Source: Paenibacillus_AP thailandensis | GTDB lineage: Bacteria; Bacillota; Bacilli; Paenibacillales; Paenibacillaceae | Length of the DNA stretch: 64,000 nucleotides | NCBI RefSeq assembly: GCF_042685365.1 | Contig: NZ_JBHUMY010000001.1 | Span: 248,001-312,000 of the forward strand | Direction of reading: 5' to 3' | Program-made: the position numbers and the translations under genes | In this document: one piece after another, positions 60,928-64,000 of the stretch | Layout: every line of letters starts with the position of its first letter | Numbering within the stretch: position 1 is the first letter of the stretch | The notes under the pieces: model-generated | Seen by the model: the letters and a program-made list of their open reading frames with translations, nothing else | Told to the model about the DNA's origin: nothing | Databases searched by the model: none

Positions 60928-61413
60928 TTACGCATCCTGTTTCAATAGGTTTATAAGCAAATCATACAACGCCGGCATCCGCTTGTCCAAACGGGCAGGC
61001 TGCATCTCCTTCGTTACCCACGCATGCCGCGTCCCGCCGTAAACGAGCCGTTCGCCCGGAAGCTCATCTCCCGGCTCCCACGTGCCGGACTTCCATTCCG
61101 GCGCTTCCACCCTTCTGACTTCGTTCTGGAAGCTAATCCTGATTTTCGAGCATGAAGCGACCCTCGTAAAAACAAGCACCGTATCGTCGTACCGGGCCGG
61201 CGCTTCAAACGCGCAGTCGAGGTCGATCACCGGAAGCAGCAGCCCTTCCCGCTCGATCGCTTTATATTCGATGCCCAGGCTGCGAATCAGCTCGGTCCGG
61301 CCGATTTCGAACCAGTTCAAATAATTCGTATGGAACACGACCGCCATCTGATCGGTTTCCTGGTAACGCACGCGCAGCGGATGCGCATGCCAACGGGAGT
61401 ATCGTTCTGTCAC
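60928..61413 (-). CDS. YbgC/4-hydroxybenzoyl-CoA-type acyl-CoA thioesterase
   Basis: A hot-dog-fold thioesterase of 161 residues. The motif RVRYQETDQMAVVFHTNYLNWFEIGRTELIR holds the conserved Asp/Glu-Thr-Asp and HxNY signature of the YbgC family, and LPVIDLDCAFEAPARYDDTVLV follows. Translation starts at GTG 61411-61413 with AAAGGAAG upstream. It is in the pyk transcript and followed by fxsA. The physiological acyl-CoA is unknown. Confidence 0.88.
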   Translation of the reverse strand: MTERYSRWHAHPLRVRYQETDQMAVVFHTNYLNWFEIGRTELIRSLGIEYKAIEREGLLLPVIDLDCAFEAPARYDDTVLVFTRVASCSKIRISFQNEVRRVEAPEWKSGTWEPGDELPGERLVYGGTRHAWVTKEMQPARLDKRMPALYDLLINLLKQDA

Positions 61414-61512
61414 GCGGATGACTTCCTTTCGCTTTTGCTTCGTTTCGATGGAAGAACAAAAGCGACGGTGCGGCCACCATCGCTTTTGCGCTTATGTCAT
61501 ATATGCTGAATT

Positions 61513-63267
61513 TTACAGTACTTTCGATTGGCCGGAGTAAATGACGCCGGTTTCGCCGTAAATCGTCACTTCCATATCGTCTTGCAGCTTGCTGGTCGCG
61601 TTCGCCACCCCGAGAATGACCGGAATGCCGAGGTTGATGCCGCAAACCGCAGCATGGCTCGTAATGCCTCCCTGCTCGGTGATGACGGCAGCGGCTTTCT
61701 CGAACGCCGGCATATAATCTTTGTCCGTCGATACCGTTACGAGGATCGAGCCTGCCGTCGTTTTGGCAATGGCTTCTTGAGCCGTGCGGGCAATGACGAT
61801 TTTGCCGGTAGCCGTCTGGCTGCCGATGCCTTGTCCTTGAGCGAGCAATTCGCCGATGTGATGAATTTTGACCAGGTTCGTGGAGCCTGCGAAGCCGACA
61901 GGCACGCCGGCGGTAATGACAACCGTGTCGCCCAAAGCGAGCTGGCCGGTCGACATGGCGCCTTTCACCGCGGTTTCGAACAAGGCGTCCGTCGTCTTCT
62001 GCTCTTCGCCAAGCACAGGCGTAACGCCCCATACGAGAGCAAGGCGGCGTACGACTTTATCGTCGGACGTAACGGCGATAATCGGCGATTTCGGACGGTA
62101 CTTCGACACCATGCGGGCCGTGTAGCCGCTCTTCGTCGACGTAATGATCGCCTTGGCGTCAAGCTCAAGGGCGGAGTTCGCCACCGCTTGGCTGATCGCT
62201 TCCGTAACCGATACTTGCTGGGCGTTCGCCTGCTTCAGGAACAGTTCGCTGTAAGCAAGAGCCGCTTCCGTACGCTCGGCGATGCGGGCCATCATCTCGA
62301 CCGATTCGACCGGGTATTTGCCCGCAGCCGTTTCGCCCGACAGCATGATCGCGTCCGTTCCGTCGAAAATAGCGTTCGCCACATCGCTTGCCTCGGCCCG
62401 GGTAGGACGCGGATTGCGCTGCATCGAATCGAGCATTTGCGTAGCGGTAATAACCGGCTTGCCGGCGCGGTTGCATTTTTGAATCATCGACTTCTGCACA
62501 AGCGGAACTTCTTCGACCGGAATTTCTACGCCGAGGTCGCCGCGCGCAACCATAAGGCCGTCCGATACTTCGAGAATTTCGTCGAGATTGTCGACGCCTT
62601 GCTGGTTTTCGATTTTGGAAATGATTTGGATATGGCTGGCGTTGTGGCGCTCGAGCAGCTCGCGGATTTCAAGCACGTCGCTTGCTTTGCGGACGAAAGA
62701 AGCCGCGATAAAGTCGATGCCTTGCTCGATGCCGAATACGATATCGTTGGCGTCTTTTTCGGTAATGCCCGGCAGGGAGATATGGACGCCCGGAACGTTC
62801 ACGCCTTTTTTGCTCTTGATCGGACCGCTGTTGACGATGCGGCATTTGATTTCCGTTCCGTCGATCCCTTCTACGGTCAGGCCGATCAAGCCGTCGTCGA
62901 TCAAAATGGTGGAGCCGACTTGTACGTCGTTCGGAAGGTTGCTGTATGTAACGGGGATGCGGTTCTTGTCGCCGAGAATCTCTTCGGTCGTCAGCGTGAT
63001 CGTCTCGCCTTGCACCAGCTCGATCGGCTCTTCCTTCAACTTACCGAGACGAATTTCCGGTCCTTTCGTATCCAGCAGGATGGCGACCGTCTTGCCCAGC
63101 TCGGCGCTTGCTTGGCGGATGTTCTTAATCCGGTTGCCGTGCTCCTCGAAATCGCCGTGGGAGAAGTTGAGACGGGCCACGTTCATCCCGGCGTTGATCA
63201 GTTTCTTCGTGTTCTCCAACGATTCGCTGGATGGACCGATCGTACATACAATTTTTGTTTTGCGCAT
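61513..63267 (-). CDS. pyk: Pyruvate kinase with C-terminal PEP-utiliser-like domain
   Basis: The final step of glycolysis. 584 residues, the long Bacillus type. Barrel motifs include MNVARLNFSHGDFEEH, DTKGPEIRLGK, MVARGDLGVEIP and ATQMLDSMQRNPRPTRAE; the allosteric C domain follows to about 470. The extra C-terminal domain (about 480-584) contains GGITSHAAVCGINLGIPVILG, a phosphohistidine-like segment related to PEP synthase and enzyme I. The ATG has GGAGG upstream. It lies after accA, without pfkA in between. Confidence 0.97.
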   Translation of the reverse strand: MRKTKIVCTIGPSSESLENTKKLINAGMNVARLNFSHGDFEEHGNRIKNIRQASAELGKTVAILLDTKGPEIRLGKLKEEPIELVQGETITLTTEEILGDKNRIPVTYSNLPNDVQVGSTILIDDGLIGLTVEGIDGTEIKCRIVNSGPIKSKKGVNVPGVHISLPGITEKDANDIVFGIEQGIDFIAASFVRKASDVLEIRELLERHNASHIQIISKIENQQGVDNLDEILEVSDGLMVARGDLGVEIPVEEVPLVQKSMIQKCNRAGKPVITATQMLDSMQRNPRPTRAEASDVANAIFDGTDAIMLSGETAAGKYPVESVEMMARIAERTEAALAYSELFLKQANAQQVSVTEAISQAVANSALELDAKAIITSTKSGYTARMVSKYRPKSPIIAVTSDDKVVRRLALVWGVTPVLGEEQKTTDALFETAVKGAMSTGQLALGDTVVITAGVPVGFAGSTNLVKIHHIGELLAQGQGIGSQTATGKIVIARTAQEAIAKTTAGSILVTVSTDKDYMPAFEKAAAVITEQGGITSHAAVCGINLGIPVILGVANATSKLQDDMEVTIYGETGVIYSGQSKVL

Positions 63268-63305
63268 GTTGGTTTCCTCCGTTTAGTTTAAAACCTTATA
63301 GTTTT

Positions 63306-63375
63306 TCGATGCCGCTCGAAGAAGATCCGGTGCGGGCGGCCGAGGCTGCACTAGATCTTCTTCGAGCGGCTTCGA
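63306..63375 (-). terminator. Long hairpin between accA and pyk
   Basis: GCCGCTCGAAGAAGATC (63311-63327) pairs perfectly over 17 bp with its complement at 63354-63370, and the stem extends by TCGA/TCGA after one mismatch. The 26-base loop contains a further GTGC/GCAC pair. On the minus strand ATCGAAAAAC follows. It probably terminates or attenuates accA transcription before pyk. Confidence 0.75.
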
Positions 63376-63400
63376 TTTTTATATGGAAAAGCGGCCGGCG

Positions 63401-64000
63401 TTAAACCTGCAGCTCCTCGCTATGCTCCGGTTTGCCGGAAACGCCGGCGTCCGGGCGGGCGGCCTTCGCGTCCGTTTTGTCCGCGGCTTGGCCTTGCGCT
63501 TCGTCCGTTACCGCCGGCTTGTCTGCCGCGCGAAACTGTCCGACTTTCCGGAATTTCTCGTAGCGGTCGTGAATCAGCTCCGCCGGCGACAGCTTCAGAA
63601 GCTCCTGCAAGTGACGCCACAGCGCCTCCTTGATTTGTTCCGATTGGAAAGCCAGATCCCGGTGGGCTCCGCCTTGAGGCTCCTTGATAATCTCTTCGAT
63701 CACGCCGAACCGGAGCAGATCCGGCGCCGTAATTTTCATCGCTTCGGCCGCTTCGTCCGCTCTGGAAGCATCCTTCCACAAGATGGACGCCGCGCCGTTC
63801 GGCGAAATCGCGGAATAAATTGCGTTCTCAAGCATTAGAACCCGGTTGCCGACGCCTAGCGCAAGCGCGCCGCCGCTGCCGCCCTCGCCGATTACGACAC
63901 AGACGATAGGCACGCCAAAACCGGCCATCTCGCGCAGGTTGCGGGCGATCGCTTCGGCTTGTCCGCGCTCCTCCGCCGCATTGCCCGGATAAGCGCCTTT
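63401..64000 (-). CDS. accA: Acetyl-CoA carboxylase carboxyltransferase subunit alpha, C-terminal part
   Basis: Transfers the carboxyl group from biotin to acetyl-CoA as part of the AccA2-AccD2 complex. Only the last 199 residues lie in the window. FGVPIVCVVIGEGGSGGALALGVGNRVLMLENAIYSAISPNGAASILWKD is diagnostic. After the normal end (KFRKVGQF) the protein carries a hydrophilic tail of about 45 residues rich in Ala, Asp, Lys and Glu, which is not usual in AccA. The right edge cuts the gene; accD is expected just outside. Confidence 0.95.
   Translation of the reverse strand, partial: KGAYPGNAAEERGQAEAIARNLREMAGFGVPIVCVVIGEGGSGGALALGVGNRVLMLENAIYSAISPNGAASILWKDASRADEAAEAMKITAPDLLRFGVIEEIIKEPQGGAHRDLAFQSEQIKEALWRHLQELLKLSPAELIHDRYEKFRKVGQFRAADKPAVTDEAQGQAADKTDAKAARPDAGVSGKPEHSEELQV

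Noticed and set aside
61528..63291. 587-codon open frame antisense to pyk
   Set aside because: The frame mirrors pyk codons and shows no family motif; a compositional artefact.

Overview
The window looks like chromosomal DNA of an endospore-forming Firmicute of the Paenibacillaceae type (Paenibacillus or Cohnella-like). The evidence is a moderately high G+C content, strong GGAGG ribosome binding sites, and sporulation and germination genes (spoVID, lonB, gerM, an asnO-like gene, a gerA-type operon). Gene order also follows known Bacillus blocks: ysoA-tig-clpX-lonB-lonA-ysxC-hemAXCDBL-spoVID-valS-folC, gerM-rph-rdgB, and accA-pyk-fxsA-citZ-icd-mdh. I found no rRNA, CRISPR array, insertion sequence or prophage. 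No defence or biosynthetic island stands out. The window is mostly housekeeping, with its less ordinary content in promoters, intergenic hairpins and repeats.

Region 1 (1-6,560): partial folC and valS with a T-box leader on the minus strand, a divergent HxlR regulator/MFS exporter pair, and the spore-coat protein SpoVID. Region 2 (6,649-15,437): one minus-strand tetrapyrrole operon, hemA-hemX-met8-like-hemC-cobA/hemD-hemB-hemL, followed by an RluD-type pseudouridine synthase. It carries the route from glutamyl-tRNA to uroporphyrinogen III plus the first siroheme steps. Region 3 (15,585-28,713): speH, a frameshifted DUF4309-like lipoprotein gene, an unknown gene, and a proteostasis block (ysxC, lonA, lonB, clpX, clpP, tig, ysoA-like) with ispG inside it.

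Region 4 (28,905-34,648): tRNA-Gly and tRNA-Arg genes flanking a small YjfB-like gene that has a sigma-D type promoter, a NarL-type two-component pair, a YcnI-like copper protein and an AsnO-like asparagine synthetase. Region 5 (34,680-42,912): rdgB, rph, a two-copy hairpin repeat, gerM, pgpA, a metallo-beta-lactamase-fold hydrolase and a gerA-type receptor operon behind a sigma-G type promoter. Region 6 (43,051-49,816): ribokinase and type 2 IPP isomerase in one operon preceded by a tandem repeat, nagB-nagA, and a convergent DeoR regulator/KdgK-like kinase operon.

Region 7 (49,983-64,000): recQ, the TCA genes citZ, icd and mdh (with a dense hairpin array between icd and mdh), ppx and ppk convergent, fxsA, a thioesterase, pyk and partial accA. 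The ppk promoter carries three hexamers at exact 11-bp spacing that match PhoP boxes, which suggests phosphate-starvation control of polyphosphate synthesis.

All functional calls come from reading protein motifs and gene order by eye. No database search was possible. Several start codons were moved inward from the longest reading frame because a good ribosome binding site points to the internal start.
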